Shown: positions 1 through 9,698, counted from the stretch's first letter. The stretch: 64,000 bases of DNA from JBJXHN01 sp046233135 (GCA_046233135.1 JBJXHN010000001.1:496001-560000); one strand, 5' to 3'. A program made the numbers and translations. Notes: generated by a model from the letters alone, not told the origin.

Positions 1-515
1 AGGCCCTGAAGATTGCCCGTGCTCACGGGAGATCCAAAATTTCTGGCTATAGCGTGGTCTTCGCGGATGAGGCAACCAACAAGACCTATATCCTGAAGGA
101 CGATGGGTCGGTCTGGGCCAACGAAACGGGTGTGCCGAAAACGCAGGAAGAGCGCCGGATCATGTTGGGGCATCTGAAAGAAATGATCGACAGGGCGGAA
201 GCGCCTCTGGATGACATGATTGCGGAGCGGGATGCCCTGCAGGCAGAGGTGGACGTATTGCAAGCTGAGAAGGATGCCCTGCGAGCGGATATGCAGGCGA
301 AACGGGGGGACGCAGAGGCAACGATGGAGGCCCGAAAGGCGGACGCTAAGGAACGATTGGCGGACCTGGAGGCCCGCTATGGGAGCTTCGGGGATATGAT
401 GTCCAAGTCTGGACAGACTTCGGCTGCCGACCAGCCGGCTAATGGGTCCGCCGAGGGCGAGAATACCGGCGGCGGGGCCACCCCAACCGGTGACAAAGAG
501 GCTTTGGCCTCCTAG
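1..515 (+). CDS. Coiled-coil protein of unknown function, 3' part (tandem paralog A)
   Basis: The reading frame is open from base 3 at the window edge to a TAG at 513-515, so the 5' part lies outside the window. The visible residues align nearly one-to-one with the C-terminal half of the gene at 933-1862: the ALKIARAHG block, a block ending in TYILKDDGSVWANETG, and RYGSFGDMMSKSGQTS. Between them lies a charged heptad-like stretch rich in Ala, Glu, Asp and Arg, probably coiled coil. This copy carries a slightly longer coiled-coil insert than paralog B. The final Gly/Ala/Pro-rich 35 residues look disordered. No catalytic motif is recognised. An internal GTG at 54 is unlikely to be the real start because homology to paralog B continues upstream of it. 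Confidence 0.75.
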   Translation, partial: ALKIARAHGRSKISGYSVVFADEATNKTYILKDDGSVWANETGVPKTQEERRIMLGHLKEMIDRAEAPLDDMIAERDALQAEVDVLQAEKDALRADMQAKRGDAEATMEARKADAKERLADLEARYGSFGDMMSKSGQTSAADQPANGSAEGENTGGGATPTGDKEALAS

Positions 516-621
516 TGCATCGACCCAAACGAAGGTGTCAGCCGAAGTTTGGAAAGTTGATGCATAAACAAAGTCCTAGTGCACCGACCGCTGAATCATC
601 TGAATATGTCTGTGCACTAGG
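511..621. mobile_element. MITE-like insert with terminal inverted repeats
   Basis: The stretch begins cctagtgca (511-519) and ends with its exact reverse complement tgcactagg (613-621). A further internal copy of the left end lies at 575-583. The arms gtcctagtgcac (573-584) and gtgcactaggac (612-623) form a perfect 12-bp inverted repeat. The downstream flank of paralog B (from 1860) matches the flank of paralog A if this roughly 105-bp block is removed, so it looks like an insertion. The repeated CTAG at both edges could be a target duplication. It supplies the stop codon context of paralog A. No transposase is present. Confidence 0.5.
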
Positions 622-932
622 ACCTGCGGCCCGTGGCAGGGCAGGTTCTGCGCTCCCCCTGCAGGCGAAAGCCGGATCGCCGCCTTTTTTCGGATGTTGT
701 GGCCCGTCGTAAAAGCCTCGACGTCCGGAAAGGCCGCTGATGAGGTCCGATGGCCGCCGGCTGGGGGACGCGGGAGCCTTAGACAACCAGCCATATCATC
801 TAACCCCTGGGTAAATAGAAAGACCGGTTGAAAAGGAAGGTCATCTGTTGCCTTTTAGGGAAATGACGCTAACCTAGGGTGTGTGGGATCAGAAGTTCCC
901 TCAATTACACAGGAAACCAGGAGGGCAAATCC
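622..932. other. Intergenic 3' flank of paralog A
   Basis: There is no gene here. Bases about 622-750 resemble the 3' flank of paralog B (about 1868-1990): both contain a ctcgacgtccgga block after a GC-rich hairpin-prone segment. The downstream flank was therefore part of the duplicated unit. The last 100 bases hold the leader of paralog B. A TTGCCT/TAACCT pair with 16-bp spacing around 848-875 is only a weak promoter candidate. Confidence 0.5.
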
Positions 933-1862
933 GTGACCAATGCTACCGATGGCGTGCTCAGCCAAGCCAAGCAAGCACTTTACAATCAGGCCGCGCGGTT
1001 GAGAGACAGCCGGGCCGCCGGGAGCGGGGCGGACGGGCGCGAGGAGGCGACCGCCTCTGGAAAGGACGGTGGAGTCAGGCGCCTTGAAGGAGCAACCTTG
1101 GTCACCCTGTCCCAGGAAGCGAAGGAATACCTCGCCGCCAAATTTGAGTCTGTCGGGTTTTGGGATACGGGAAAGGGTGAAAAAGACTGGTCAAAGTACC
1201 AGAACTTGATGGCGGAAGAGAAGGCGAACACACTCAAGCGTCTGCATGAACTCAACCGGGAAATCGACTCCCGCCGTCAGGCGCAGGACAATCTTGAGAA
1301 AAATCAGGAAGAATACGAAAAACTGCTGAACACAGAGGCCACCCCGGCCGTGGAACTGACTGGCGCGGCCAAGGAAGAGGCCCTGAAGATTGCCCGTGCC
1401 CACGGGAAATCCAAGATGTCCGGCTATAACGTCATCTTCGCGGATGAGGCCACCAACAAGACCTATATCCTGAAAGACGATGGGTCGGTCTGGGCCAATG
1501 AAACGGGGGTACCGAGAACCGAGGAACAACGCCGATCCATGTTGAGCCGTTTGAAAGATGCCATTGAAATGGGGAAAGCCCCACTGGACGGCCTGATCGC
1601 GGAACGAGATGCTTTGCAGGCAGAGTGGGATGCCATGGAGGCAACGACGGAGGCCCAAAATTCGGGGGACCGGGAGGCCCGCAAGGCGGACGCTTTGAAG
1701 CGAATGGCAGCCCTGGAGGCCCGCTATGGGAGCTTCGGGGATATGATGTCCAAGTCTGGACAGACTTCGGTCGCAGACCAGCCGGCGAGCGGAGCCGCTG
1801 AGGACGAGAGCACTGGCGGCGGGAGCAACTCGACAGAAGACAATGAGGCTTCGGCCTCATAG
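933..1862 (+). CDS. Coiled-coil protein of unknown function (tandem paralog B)
   Basis: This 309-residue product has no family I recognise. The start chosen is GTG 933, preceded by an aggagg ribosome site at 918-924; the frame is open back to GTG 879, which has no such site. Visible parts, in order: a polar N-terminus; a VTLSQEAKEYLA segment (about residues 50-61); a long charged heptad region of Glu, Lys and Leu (about 75-145), probably coiled coil; a compact central block ending in TYILKDDGSVWANETG; a second coiled coil; the RYGSFGDMMSKSG block; and a disordered acidic tail. There is no signal peptide or membrane segment. It is the full-length version of the truncated gene immediately upstream and arose by tandem duplication. 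The product is probably cytosolic. Confidence 0.75.
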   Translation: MTNATDGVLSQAKQALYNQAARLRDSRAAGSGADGREEATASGKDGGVRRLEGATLVTLSQEAKEYLAAKFESVGFWDTGKGEKDWSKYQNLMAEEKANTLKRLHELNREIDSRRQAQDNLEKNQEEYEKLLNTEATPAVELTGAAKEEALKIARAHGKSKMSGYNVIFADEATNKTYILKDDGSVWANETGVPRTEEQRRSMLSRLKDAIEMGKAPLDGLIAERDALQAEWDAMEATTEAQNSGDREARKADALKRMAALEARYGSFGDMMSKSGQTSVADQPASGAAEDESTGGGSNSTEDNEASAS

Positions 1863-2235
1863 GATCCCCGTGCAGCCTGTGGCCGGCTTGGTTCGGCGCC
1901 CCCGCGACGGGCGTATGCCGAACCGCAGCCTCTTCCCGGACGTCGTAGCCGATTGGTAAGGTCTCGACGTCCGGATAGGTCCCTGAGGACCCTGAGGACC
2001 GGGGGGCTTGCGGAAAAGCATCCCTTACCGGAATGGCTGCCGAGAATCCCTGGAATACCGGAAAAATGAAATGCAACAGTCCCGGAAGGCACCGGGGCCG
2101 TTTTTCGGAACTGGCCGTTTTTACCACGTGCCAGAGCCCATTTTTCTGCTGCGTATTCCATTTTTGCTTATCAAATGATAGTTTTATTTAAGGGCATTGC
2201 AGTTTTTTTTTTGTAATGACTGTGAATTTATTTGA
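1863..2235. other. Intergenic region between paralog B and the RTX gene
   Basis: The first 130 bases are the second copy of the paralog 3' flank. The rest is non-coding and becomes sharply AT-rich after 2160, with T- and A-runs, leading into the RTX promoter. I see no convincing ORF on either strand. Confidence 0.5.
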
Positions 2236-2264
2236 TTGACCGCTTTACTTTCCGTGTGTCATAT
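2236..2264 (+). promoter_or_regulatory. Candidate sigma-70 promoter for the RTX gene
   Basis: TTGACC (2236-2241), a 17-bp spacer and TCATAT (2259-2264) lie in an AT-rich stretch about 100 bases before the RTX start. Spacing is ideal, but the -10 differs from consensus at two positions. Confidence 0.4.
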
Positions 2265-2365
2265 GGCACTTATTAATTGTGGTTATCCCGTCTTGGCTGG
2301 AATAGAGATCAATAACAGCTAAAGAGGGTATGCCTGTTTGAAACCTCTTAGCAATGGAGTGTGTT

Positions 2366-3496
2366 GTGGCAATAATAAATGGCACTAGCGGTGATGACTT
2401 CCTCAATGGAACCGCAGCAGCTGACACGATCACTGGCGGCTATGGCAATGACAGCCTCTTCGGTCAAGAAGGAAACGATCTCCTTTTGGGTGAAGACGGC
2501 GACGACTCTCTCTTTGGTGGTATTGGTGCAGATACTCTGGTAGGCGGATGGGGTGCTGACGATCTTTACGGTTACGATGGAAATGACGAGCTTCAAGGGG
2601 GATGGGGAAACGACTCTCTCTTCGGCGATGACGGCAACGATGTCTTGTTTGGAGAAGGAGACAATGACTGGTTGCATGGTGGGGCCGGAAACGACTACCT
2701 GGACGGCGGAATTGGAAACGATGACCTGGACGGCGGCCTGGGGATCGATACCCTGTTTGGTGGGGCCGGGAACGACGACTTGAGTGGTAACCAGGGAAGC
2801 GACCAGTTGTACGGCGAAGCCGGGAATGACACCCTCTACGGCAATGAAGACAATGACTATCTGTCTGGCGGCGACGGAGATGACACGTTGGACGGCGGCG
2901 TCGGGGTTGACACCCTGATTGGCGGAACCGGCGCGGATACCCTCAGCGGCGGGGATGGCGCGGATGGTCTATCCGGTGGTGACGGGGCCGATGAACTGAC
3001 CGGGGGTGCCGGAAACGATTTGCTCTATGGCGATGCCGGGGACGATGTCATCAGCGGCGGTGATGATGACGACACCATCTACGCCGGTGCCGGCACCGAC
3101 ACCATTTATGGCGATGCCGGGAACGACACCATCTATCTGAACGGCGGGGACAACATCGCCTACGGTGGTGCGGGGGATGATACTATCTACGATATGACGT
3201 CCGGGATCAGCCTGATGGATGGCGGGCTCGGGGATGACTGGTTCTTCCATGACAATGATGGTCTGACCCAGGTCACCGATACCGGCGGCAGTGACGTGCT
3301 GATCTTCGAAAATGCCGACATCAACACCTTGCAGTTCTACCAGAATGGAACCGACCTGGTGATTGTCGATGCGCTCGATACCAACTTCGAAAACTACGTC
3401 AGTCTCGCCGGCTGGTTCGAGCCGGATACCGACCATGTGGAATTCGTGGTCGATAACACGATGACCGGCTACGACCTCTACGCCCTGTTCGGTTAA
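2366..3496 (+). CDS. RTX (haemolysin-type Ca2+-binding repeat) protein
   Basis: The 376-residue product is almost wholly built from about 28 glycine/aspartate nonapeptides of the GGxGxDxUx type (about residues 8-270). In RTX proteins these fold as a calcium-loaded parallel beta-roll. A non-repetitive C-terminal domain of about 90 residues ends in YALFG and probably carries the type I secretion signal. GTG 2366 is preferred over ATG 2354 because ggag at 2356-2359 sits six bases before it and the protein then begins MAIINGTSGDD. There is no N-terminal signal peptide and no enzymatic domain, so a surface or biofilm-type secreted protein is likelier than a toxin. No type I exporter genes lie in the window. 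A rho-independent terminator follows at 3534-3570. Confidence 0.85.
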   Translation: MAIINGTSGDDFLNGTAAADTITGGYGNDSLFGQEGNDLLLGEDGDDSLFGGIGADTLVGGWGADDLYGYDGNDELQGGWGNDSLFGDDGNDVLFGEGDNDWLHGGAGNDYLDGGIGNDDLDGGLGIDTLFGGAGNDDLSGNQGSDQLYGEAGNDTLYGNEDNDYLSGGDGDDTLDGGVGVDTLIGGTGADTLSGGDGADGLSGGDGADELTGGAGNDLLYGDAGDDVISGGDDDDTIYAGAGTDTIYGDAGNDTIYLNGGDNIAYGGAGDDTIYDMTSGISLMDGGLGDDWFFHDNDGLTQVTDTGGSDVLIFENADINTLQFYQNGTDLVIVDALDTNFENYVSLAGWFEPDTDHVEFVVDNTMTGYDLYALFG

Positions 3497-3533
3497 CGAC
3501 CGGGACAGGTCATTCTGCCAGTATGTGAGGACG

Positions 3534-3570
3534 GGACGGTCCGGGGGATCCCGGGCCGTCCGTTCTTGTT
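3534..3570 (+). terminator. Rho-independent terminator after the RTX gene
   Basis: A 12-bp stem (3534-3545 with 3550-3561, one T-G wobble) closed by a ggat loop is followed by gttcttgtt. Confidence 0.7.
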
Positions 3571-3713
3571 GCGCCCCGCAAGAAAGCGGGACAGCCGCCG
3601 GCGAGGGGACCAAGCCCCCCCCCACAAGAAAGAAAGACGGCATTGCCAAGGTCCGCCGGGGAGGCCATGGTGGGGGCTCTCGTGTTTCCAACTGATCTGC
3701 CGGTGCCGTCGCA

Positions 3714-4316
3714 ATGCCGTTTGGTTTGTTCTCGCGGACCAGGGCCGCCGAAAAGAAGGCTGCCCTCTCCCTGTATAATGCCATCGTCGCCCAGGCCCGG
3801 GTGCCGGTGTTCTACGAGCGCCTGGGCGTGCCCGATACCGTCGACGGGCGCTTCGACATGGTGGTGATCCATGCCGCCCTGGTGCTGCGCCGCCTGTCGG
3901 CCGTGCCGGGCCAGGACAGCGATCGTCACAGCCCCGCCGCCCGCCTGGCCCAGGCGGTCTTCGACATCATGTTCGAAGACATGGACCGCAATCTGCGGGA
4001 AATGGGCGTGGGGGACCTGAGCGTCGGCAAGCACGTCAAGAAAATGGCCAAGGCCTACTACGGCCGCGCCGGGGCCTACGAGGCCGGATTGCGTGACGGC
4101 ACCCTGGACGAGGCGCTGCGGCAGAATATTTATCGCGACGGGGCGCCCGACCCCATGGCCGTCGCCGGCCTCGCGGCCTATATCCGTCGGGAGGCCGAAG
4201 CCCTGGTGGCCTGGCCCGATGCCGATCTGCTGGCCGGCAAGCTTGCCTTCGGCCCCGTACAGTCGGACGCGGCGCCCGCAAACGCCGCCCCGACGGCAGA
4301 AGGAGAAGGGGCATGA
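3714..4316 (+). CDS. Ubiquinol-cytochrome c chaperone (UQCC/CBP3) family protein
   Basis: The 200-residue protein matches the CBP3/UQCC1 chaperone family, which in mitochondria and alphaproteobacteria helps assemble cytochrome b into the bc1 complex. Family hallmarks are visible: a helical N-terminus with YNAIVAQAR and VPVFYERLGVPDT, the RFDMVVIHAALVLRRL segment, FDIMFEDMDRNLREMGVGD, and VGKHVKKMAKAYYGR. The C-terminus is Ala-rich and disordered. It overlaps the next gene by ATGA, indicating translational coupling in a chaperone-yceD unit that precedes rpmF, an arrangement I recall from other Rhodospirillales. It is probably a peripheral inner-membrane protein. Confidence 0.85.
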   Translation: MPFGLFSRTRAAEKKAALSLYNAIVAQARVPVFYERLGVPDTVDGRFDMVVIHAALVLRRLSAVPGQDSDRHSPAARLAQAVFDIMFEDMDRNLREMGVGDLSVGKHVKKMAKAYYGRAGAYEAGLRDGTLDEALRQNIYRDGAPDPMAVAGLAAYIRREAEALVAWPDADLLAGKLAFGPVQSDAAPANAAPTAEGEGA

Positions 4317-4996
4317 GCCGCAAAAAGACCGCCCACGATTTCGATCCGGAGATCACGCCCGGGGACGCGCCGCAGGGCGAAGACCTCGGGGCGGACGGGC
4401 AGGGGGGCCGGGATCTCCCGCCGCCGCCCTTCTCCCGCCCCTACGAGGCCCTGAGCGTGCCCAACGGCGGCCGCTATATCAAGCTGGCGGCGAGCGACGA
4501 GGAATGCGCCGCCATCGCCCGGGCCTTCAAGCTGCTGGCGGTGCGCGCCCTGGCCCTGGAAGGCACGCTCGCGCCCGTCGCCGGCGGGCCGATCCTGCGC
4601 CTGACCGCGCGCCTGACCGCCGAGGTGGAGCAGGCCTGCGTGGTGACCCTGGACCCGGTGCCGCAGACCCTGGACGAACCCGTAAGCTGGATGTTCGGCC
4701 CGGGAGAGGACGACCGGCTGGCCGGCGCCAAGGAAATTCATCTTGAAGTGGAAGACGATGATCCCCCGGACCCCATCGAGCATGGTATGGTGGATCTGGG
4801 GGTTGTCGCCACCGAAGTCCTGGCCCTTGGCCTGGACCCCTTCCCCCGGGCACCCGGTGCCCGATTCGACCCGCCGCCCGAGGACGGCCCCAAGGGGCGT
4901 GCCGCGGACGGGAAGGGGGCGGATAGCGCGGGGGAAGAGACGGCTTCCGGTGGCAATAATCCCTTTGCTGTCCTGGCGGCCCTGCGGAAAAAATAG
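4313..4996 (+). CDS. yceD: YceD/DUF177 family protein
   Basis: The 227-residue DUF177 (YceD) protein starts in an ATGA overlap with the preceding gene and has a good aaggagaagg ribosome site. E. coli YceD is linked to large-subunit (23S) rRNA accumulation; its exact biochemistry is unclear. Visible family features are a central RLTARLTAEVEQACVVTLD block with the conserved Cys, followed by an acidic DDPPDPIEHGMVDLG block and a segment ending in EVLALGLDPFPR. The N-terminal 45 residues are acidic and low-complexity. Its position directly before rpmF, encoding L32, is typical and supports a role tied to ribosome assembly. Confidence 0.85.
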   Translation: MSRKKTAHDFDPEITPGDAPQGEDLGADGQGGRDLPPPPFSRPYEALSVPNGGRYIKLAASDEECAAIARAFKLLAVRALALEGTLAPVAGGPILRLTARLTAEVEQACVVTLDPVPQTLDEPVSWMFGPGEDDRLAGAKEIHLEVEDDDPPDPIEHGMVDLGVVATEVLALGLDPFPRAPGARFDPPPEDGPKGRAADGKGADSAGEETASGGNNPFAVLAALRKK

Positions 4997-5146
4997 GGTC
5001 AGACGGAAGGCGTAAGCGGATACACGGAAAAAGTGGGGGCGCATGGCCCGCAAGGCTTGCCCCGCCCTGCGTTTTTGTATAAACAACCACGCTCTTGTGG
5101 CCCCGGCGCACCGTTCCGGGTCCGTCCCATTGAAGAGACTTGCACC

Positions 5147-5329
5147 ATGGCTGTTCCCAAGAAAAAGACCTCCAAATCCCGTCGCAACATGCGGCGGTCC
5201 CATGACGGCCTGAAGACGGCCGCTTATGGTGAATGCTCCAACTGTGGCGAAATGAAGCGGCCGCACCACGTGTGCCCGGCTTGCGGCCAGTATGATGGCC
5301 GTGAAGTGGTCGCCGAAGCTGCCGCCTGA
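5147..5329 (+). CDS. rpmF: 50S ribosomal protein L32
   Basis: The 60-residue protein begins MAVPKKKTSKSRRNMRR, the standard L32 opening, and carries a zinc ribbon formed by Cys30-x2-Cys33 and Cys43-x2-Cys46. The start is ATG 5147; the frame is open further upstream, but homology and length fix this start. It is a component of the large ribosomal subunit near the peptidyl-transferase exit region. The 150-base gap after yceD may contain a separate promoter (tgtataaa near 5076). rpmF-plsX-fabH is a classic conserved cluster linking translation and fatty-acid synthesis. Confidence 0.97.
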   Translation: MAVPKKKTSKSRRNMRRSHDGLKTAAYGECSNCGEMKRPHHVCPACGQYDGREVVAEAAA

Positions 5330-5373
5330 CGTCCGCACGGCTGCTCCCCCGATGACCGCAGCGGATCTGCACG

Positions 5374-6420
5374 GTGACTAAACCCATCACCATTGCGCTG
5401 GACGCCATGGGGGGCGATAACGCCCCCGATATGGTGTTGGCCGGGGTGCGGATGGCCCGGAAGCGATTTCCCGAGGTACGCTATGTGCTGTTCGGGGATG
5501 AAGCGAAGCTGGAACCCGCGATCGCGGGTGACAGCCAGTTGGCCGACATCTGCACCGTGGCCCATACGGATCATGCCGTCTCCAACGACGACAAGCCCAG
5601 TCAGGCCGTGCGCAACGGCCGGAAGTCCTCTTTGTGGCTGTCCATCGAAGCCGTGAAGAAGGGCGAGGCGGCCGGGGTTGTCAGTGCCGGCAATACCGGG
5701 GCTTTCATGGCCATGGCCAAGCTGATCCTGCGCACCTTGCCCGGGATCGACCGGCCGGCCATCGCCACGGTGATGCCGACCCTGCATGCCGAAAGCGTCA
5801 TGCTGGATCTTGGGGCCAATGCGGAATGCAACGCCAACAACCTGGTGGAATTCGCCATCATGGGAGAGGTGTTCGCCCGCACGGTTCTGGCGCTGGAACG
5901 CCCCAGCGTGGGGATCCTGAACATCGGCTCGGAAGCGGGCAAGGGGACCGAGGTGGTGCGCGAAGCCCACACCGTCCTGGCCAATTCCACCCTGCCGATC
6001 AACTTCTACGGCTTCGTGGAAGGGGATGATATCGGCAAGGGGACGGTGGACGTGATCGTTACGGACGGGTTCACCGGCAATACCGCGCTGAAAACGGCGG
6101 AAGGAACAGCCCGGCTGTACAGCCAGTTCCTGCGCAACGCCTTTTCCAGCTCGTTGCTGTCCAAGGTGGGCTATCTTCTGGCGCGCCCGGCCCTGCTGAA
6201 GGTCCGCAACAAGACCGATCCCCGTCGGTACAACGGGGCGATGTTCCTGGGCCTGAACGGCATCGCCGTGAAAAGCCACGGGGGCACGGATGCCCTGGGG
6301 TTCGCCAACGCCATCGGTGTGGCGGTGGACCTGATCAAGCAGGGCTTCAACGAGTCCATCAAGGGCGAGTTCGCCAAGGTCCAGATGCCCCAGACCCAGG
6401 CCGCCGCCCAAGCCATTTGA
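5374..6420 (+). CDS. plsX: Phosphate acyltransferase PlsX
   Basis: PlsX converts acyl-ACP and phosphate to acyl-phosphate, the donor for PlsY in glycerophospholipid synthesis. The 348-residue protein starts at GTG 5374, a short distance after rpmF, and begins ITIALDAMGGDNAP, the family signature. Other landmarks are SAGNTGAFMAMA, LDLGANAEC, a segment ending in GILNIGSEAGKG, and IVTDGFTGN. It acts as a peripheral membrane enzyme. It lies next to fabH, whose start falls 20 bases past the plsX stop, so both are probably cotranscribed. Confidence 0.96.
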   Translation: MTKPITIALDAMGGDNAPDMVLAGVRMARKRFPEVRYVLFGDEAKLEPAIAGDSQLADICTVAHTDHAVSNDDKPSQAVRNGRKSSLWLSIEAVKKGEAAGVVSAGNTGAFMAMAKLILRTLPGIDRPAIATVMPTLHAESVMLDLGANAECNANNLVEFAIMGEVFARTVLALERPSVGILNIGSEAGKGTEVVREAHTVLANSTLPINFYGFVEGDDIGKGTVDVIVTDGFTGNTALKTAEGTARLYSQFLRNAFSSSLLSKVGYLLARPALLKVRNKTDPRRYNGAMFLGLNGIAVKSHGGTDALGFANAIGVAVDLIKQGFNESIKGEFAKVQMPQTQAAAQAI

Positions 6421-6440
6421 GCGACGGAAGGATCAAGAGC

Positions 6441-7415
6441 ATGCGGCGTTCGGTGATCGCGGGCTGTGGCGCGCACCTACCGGCCAATGTGGTCACCAAC
6501 GCAGACCTGGCAGAGCGGGTGGAGACCTCCGACGAGTGGATCCGCGCCCGCACCGGTATCCTGGAACGCCGCTTCGTCGCCGACGGCGAGATGACCTCCG
6601 ACATCGCCACCGCCGCCGCCCGGGCTGCCCTGGCCGATGCCGGGCGGGATGCGGCGGAGGTAGACCTGATCGTCCTGGCCACGGCCACCCCTGACCAGAC
6701 GTTCCCGTCCACCGCCACCCGCGTGCAGGCCATGCTGGGGGTGACGCCCGGCACCATCGCCTTTGACGTCCAGGCGGTGTGCTCCGGCTTTCTGTACGCC
6801 CTTTCGGTGGCCGACAATTTCATCAAGGCCGGCCAGAGCAGATGCGCCCTGGTGATCGGGGCGGAGACCTTTTCCCGCATCCTCGACTTCGAAGACCGGG
6901 GCACCTGCGTGCTGTTCGGCGATGGAGCCGGGGCGGTGCTGCTGACCGCCGAAGAGGGGACGGGCACCGTCGCCGACCGGGGAATCCTGTCCACCCATCT
7001 GCATGCGGATGGACGCCACAACCAACTTCTGTATGTGGATGGCGGTCCATCGAGCACCGGCACAGTGGGATGCCTGCGCATGCAGGGCCGCGAGGTCTTC
7101 CGCCACGCCGTGGTCAATCTGCACGACGCGGTTCAGGAAGCCCTGAGCGCCAACGGCGTCAGTGCCGCCGATGTGGACTGGGTGGTACCCCATCAGGCCA
7201 ACCAGCGCATCCTGGACGGGACCGCCAAAAAGCTGGGGCTGGACCCGGCCAAGGTGATTTCGACCATCGCCCACCACGCCAACACCTCTGCCGCGTCGGT
7301 GCCGCTGGCCCTGGCCGAGGCGCGGGCGGACGGGCGAATCCGCCAGGGCGATCTGGTGGTCCTGGAAGCCATGGGTGGCGGATTCACCTGGGGGGCGGCC
7401 CTGGTCCGCATGTAG
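6441..7415 (+). CDS. fabH: 3-oxoacyl-ACP synthase III (FabH)
   Basis: FabH condenses acetyl-CoA with malonyl-ACP to start fatty-acid synthesis. The protein of 324 residues has the usual family length. ATG 6441 is chosen because ggaagga (6426-6432) lies eight bases upstream; the frame is open to a TTG at 6417. The catalytic triad is present: Cys in AVCSGFLYAL (about residue 114), His in VPHQANQRI and Asn in HHANTSAAS. The C-terminal GGGFTWGAALVRM is typical. It is a soluble homodimer, coupled to plsX upstream. Confidence 0.97.
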   Translation: MRRSVIAGCGAHLPANVVTNADLAERVETSDEWIRARTGILERRFVADGEMTSDIATAAARAALADAGRDAAEVDLIVLATATPDQTFPSTATRVQAMLGVTPGTIAFDVQAVCSGFLYALSVADNFIKAGQSRCALVIGAETFSRILDFEDRGTCVLFGDGAGAVLLTAEEGTGTVADRGILSTHLHADGRHNQLLYVDGGPSSTGTVGCLRMQGREVFRHAVVNLHDAVQEALSANGVSAADVDWVVPHQANQRILDGTAKKLGLDPAKVISTIAHHANTSAASVPLALAEARADGRIRQGDLVVLEAMGGGFTWGAALVRM

Positions 7416-7510
7416 GGAGCCGGAGGAGTCGCCCCAGGAAGAATGCGGTTCCGCGTGTTGCGGGGCAGACTTGACCCCCGTTCTTTGATGTCTCCGACAA
7501 CGCTTTGATA

Positions 7511-7539
7511 TTGACGGTTTTTGCCGGGTCACGTACCGT
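7511..7539 (+). promoter_or_regulatory. Candidate promoter upstream of ihfA
   Basis: TTGACG (7511-7516), a 17-bp spacer and TACCGT (7534-7539) lie about 45 bases before the ihfA start, in the 169-base gap after fabH. Confidence 0.4.
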
Positions 7540-7584
7540 AATTCCCGCAATGATTCCCCTTTGTGGAACACAGGGAGCGGCACC

Positions 7585-7913
7585 ATGGCCGGAAAGACCA
7601 TTACCCGGGCACAGTTGAGCGAAGCCGTGTACCAGGAAGTCGGGCTGTCTCGGAATGAGTCGGCGGATTTGCTGGAAATGGTTTTGAACGAGATGTCCGA
7701 GGCCCTGGTGGCCGGAGAAACTGTCAAGATTTCAAGCTTTGGCAGCTTCTCTGTTCGCGAAAAGGGTGAACGCGTGGGCCGAAACCCCAAGACCGGCGAG
7801 GAAGTTCCGATTCTCCCCCGTCGGGTGCTGGTTTTCCGGCCCTCTCAGCTTTTGAAAAGCCGCATCAATGACGGGCCGGCCGGTCTTCAGGCTGAATCGG
7901 CCGGGACGGCACC

Positions 7914-7917
<4 letters not shown>
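7585..7917 (+). CDS. ihfA: Integration host factor subunit alpha
   Basis: This 110-residue member of the HU/IHF family bends DNA as an alpha-beta heterodimer. It is assigned to alpha from the opening KTITRAQLSEAVYQEVG and the beta-arm GRNPKTGEEVPILPRRV, whose proline intercalates into DNA. ATG 7585 is chosen; the upstream extension to 7561 shows no homology. Its stop overlaps the GTG start of the MerR-type gene (7914), a pairing common in alphaproteobacteria, so the two are likely one transcript. Confidence 0.95.
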
Positions 7918-8855
<938 letters not shown>

Positions 8856-9015
8856 TCCTTCTGGCACTCAAATCTTCGGGCTTTGACCCTCGGCGGGCGC
8901 CGCAGGGCGTGCGGAGGTCTTTGGTGGAAATCTGAGGCCAATTCCCCCCGAGCGCCGGTCGGAGGGGGGGGTGAAAAAAACCTCCTCACCGGCAGAAAAA
9001 AGCGCACTTTCGTTC

Positions 9016-9044
9016 TTGCTAGGTCGGGGACCCCTGGCTATAGT
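9016..9044 (+). promoter_or_regulatory. Promoter of the tRNA-Pro gene
   Basis: TTGCTA (9016-9021), a 17-bp spacer and TATAGT (9039-9044) lie about 70 bases before the tRNA. A G-rich tct/gcgc-like stretch follows the -10. The 160 bases before it, after the MerR gene, hold no gene. Confidence 0.65.
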
Positions 9045-9117
9045 GCGCGCCTCTCGCGGGGTGCTGATCGGCACCTCGTCCCCCAGCCTCCCGGTTCTCG
9101 GGACGGCAAGCATCGGT

Positions 9118-9194
<77 letters not shown>

Positions 9195-9500
9195 AATGCT
9201 TTCCACCATATCAGTCCCCCTTTCTGGGGGACCGGGTCCCGGACAGGGATCTGGCGGGTGGTTATATCCATTCATATCGCGGTGGCGCCAGTCCCCATGT
9301 TTCTGCGAATGCCGACGCATTTGCATGTGTATTTGGTGCGAACTTTTCCAAATCCGTCTTCTCCCGTCTTGCACAAACGGGAAAAGCGGCTCACCGTTGG
9401 GCTTGAGAGTTAAAATCACCTGTTAGTCCGTCAGAGCCCGTTGGAATTCGGGACACTTTTGGCAGCAGTGAGTGGTTTCCAGCCGAGCGGAGCAATACCC
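9195..9500. other. Intergenic region after tRNA-Pro
   Basis: Apart from the hairpin at 9214-9232 and a weak ccgtc...gacgg-type repeat near 9365-9435, I see no gene or RNA here. Confidence 0.4.
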
Positions 9501-9698
9501 ATGAGCGGACCGGATAATGCCCACGCCGCGCGCGTGGCGGCCCTGTACCTGGATCTTTACGGCGATGACGCCAGCCGTCGGGCTTCAGCTGTCGCCCGCC
9601 GCATGGACAATGCCGGGGATACAACCGGTGCGGACATCTGGCGGGATATAACCCAAACCATCGAAAGGATGGGACCAGAGGACCGTCACCCGAACTGA
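9501..9698 (+). CDS. Small conserved hypothetical protein
   Basis: A 65-residue soluble protein starting MSGPDNAHAARVAALY. It is mostly alpha-helical and ends in a DIWRDITQTIERM helix, a pattern seen in small alphaproteobacterial proteins of unknown function. ATG 9501 follows a weak gcggagc site; the frame is open to 9441, but that extension is not protein-like. The function is unknown. Confidence 0.55.
   Translation: MSGPDNAHAARVAALYLDLYGDDASRRASAVARRMDNAGDTTGADIWRDITQTIERMGPEDRHPN

Noticed and set aside
2366..3496. RTX repeats as a DNA-level satellite or CRISPR-like array
   Set aside because: The periodicity is 27 bases with codon-level variation and encodes Gly/Asp nonapeptides, so it is protein-coding repetition.
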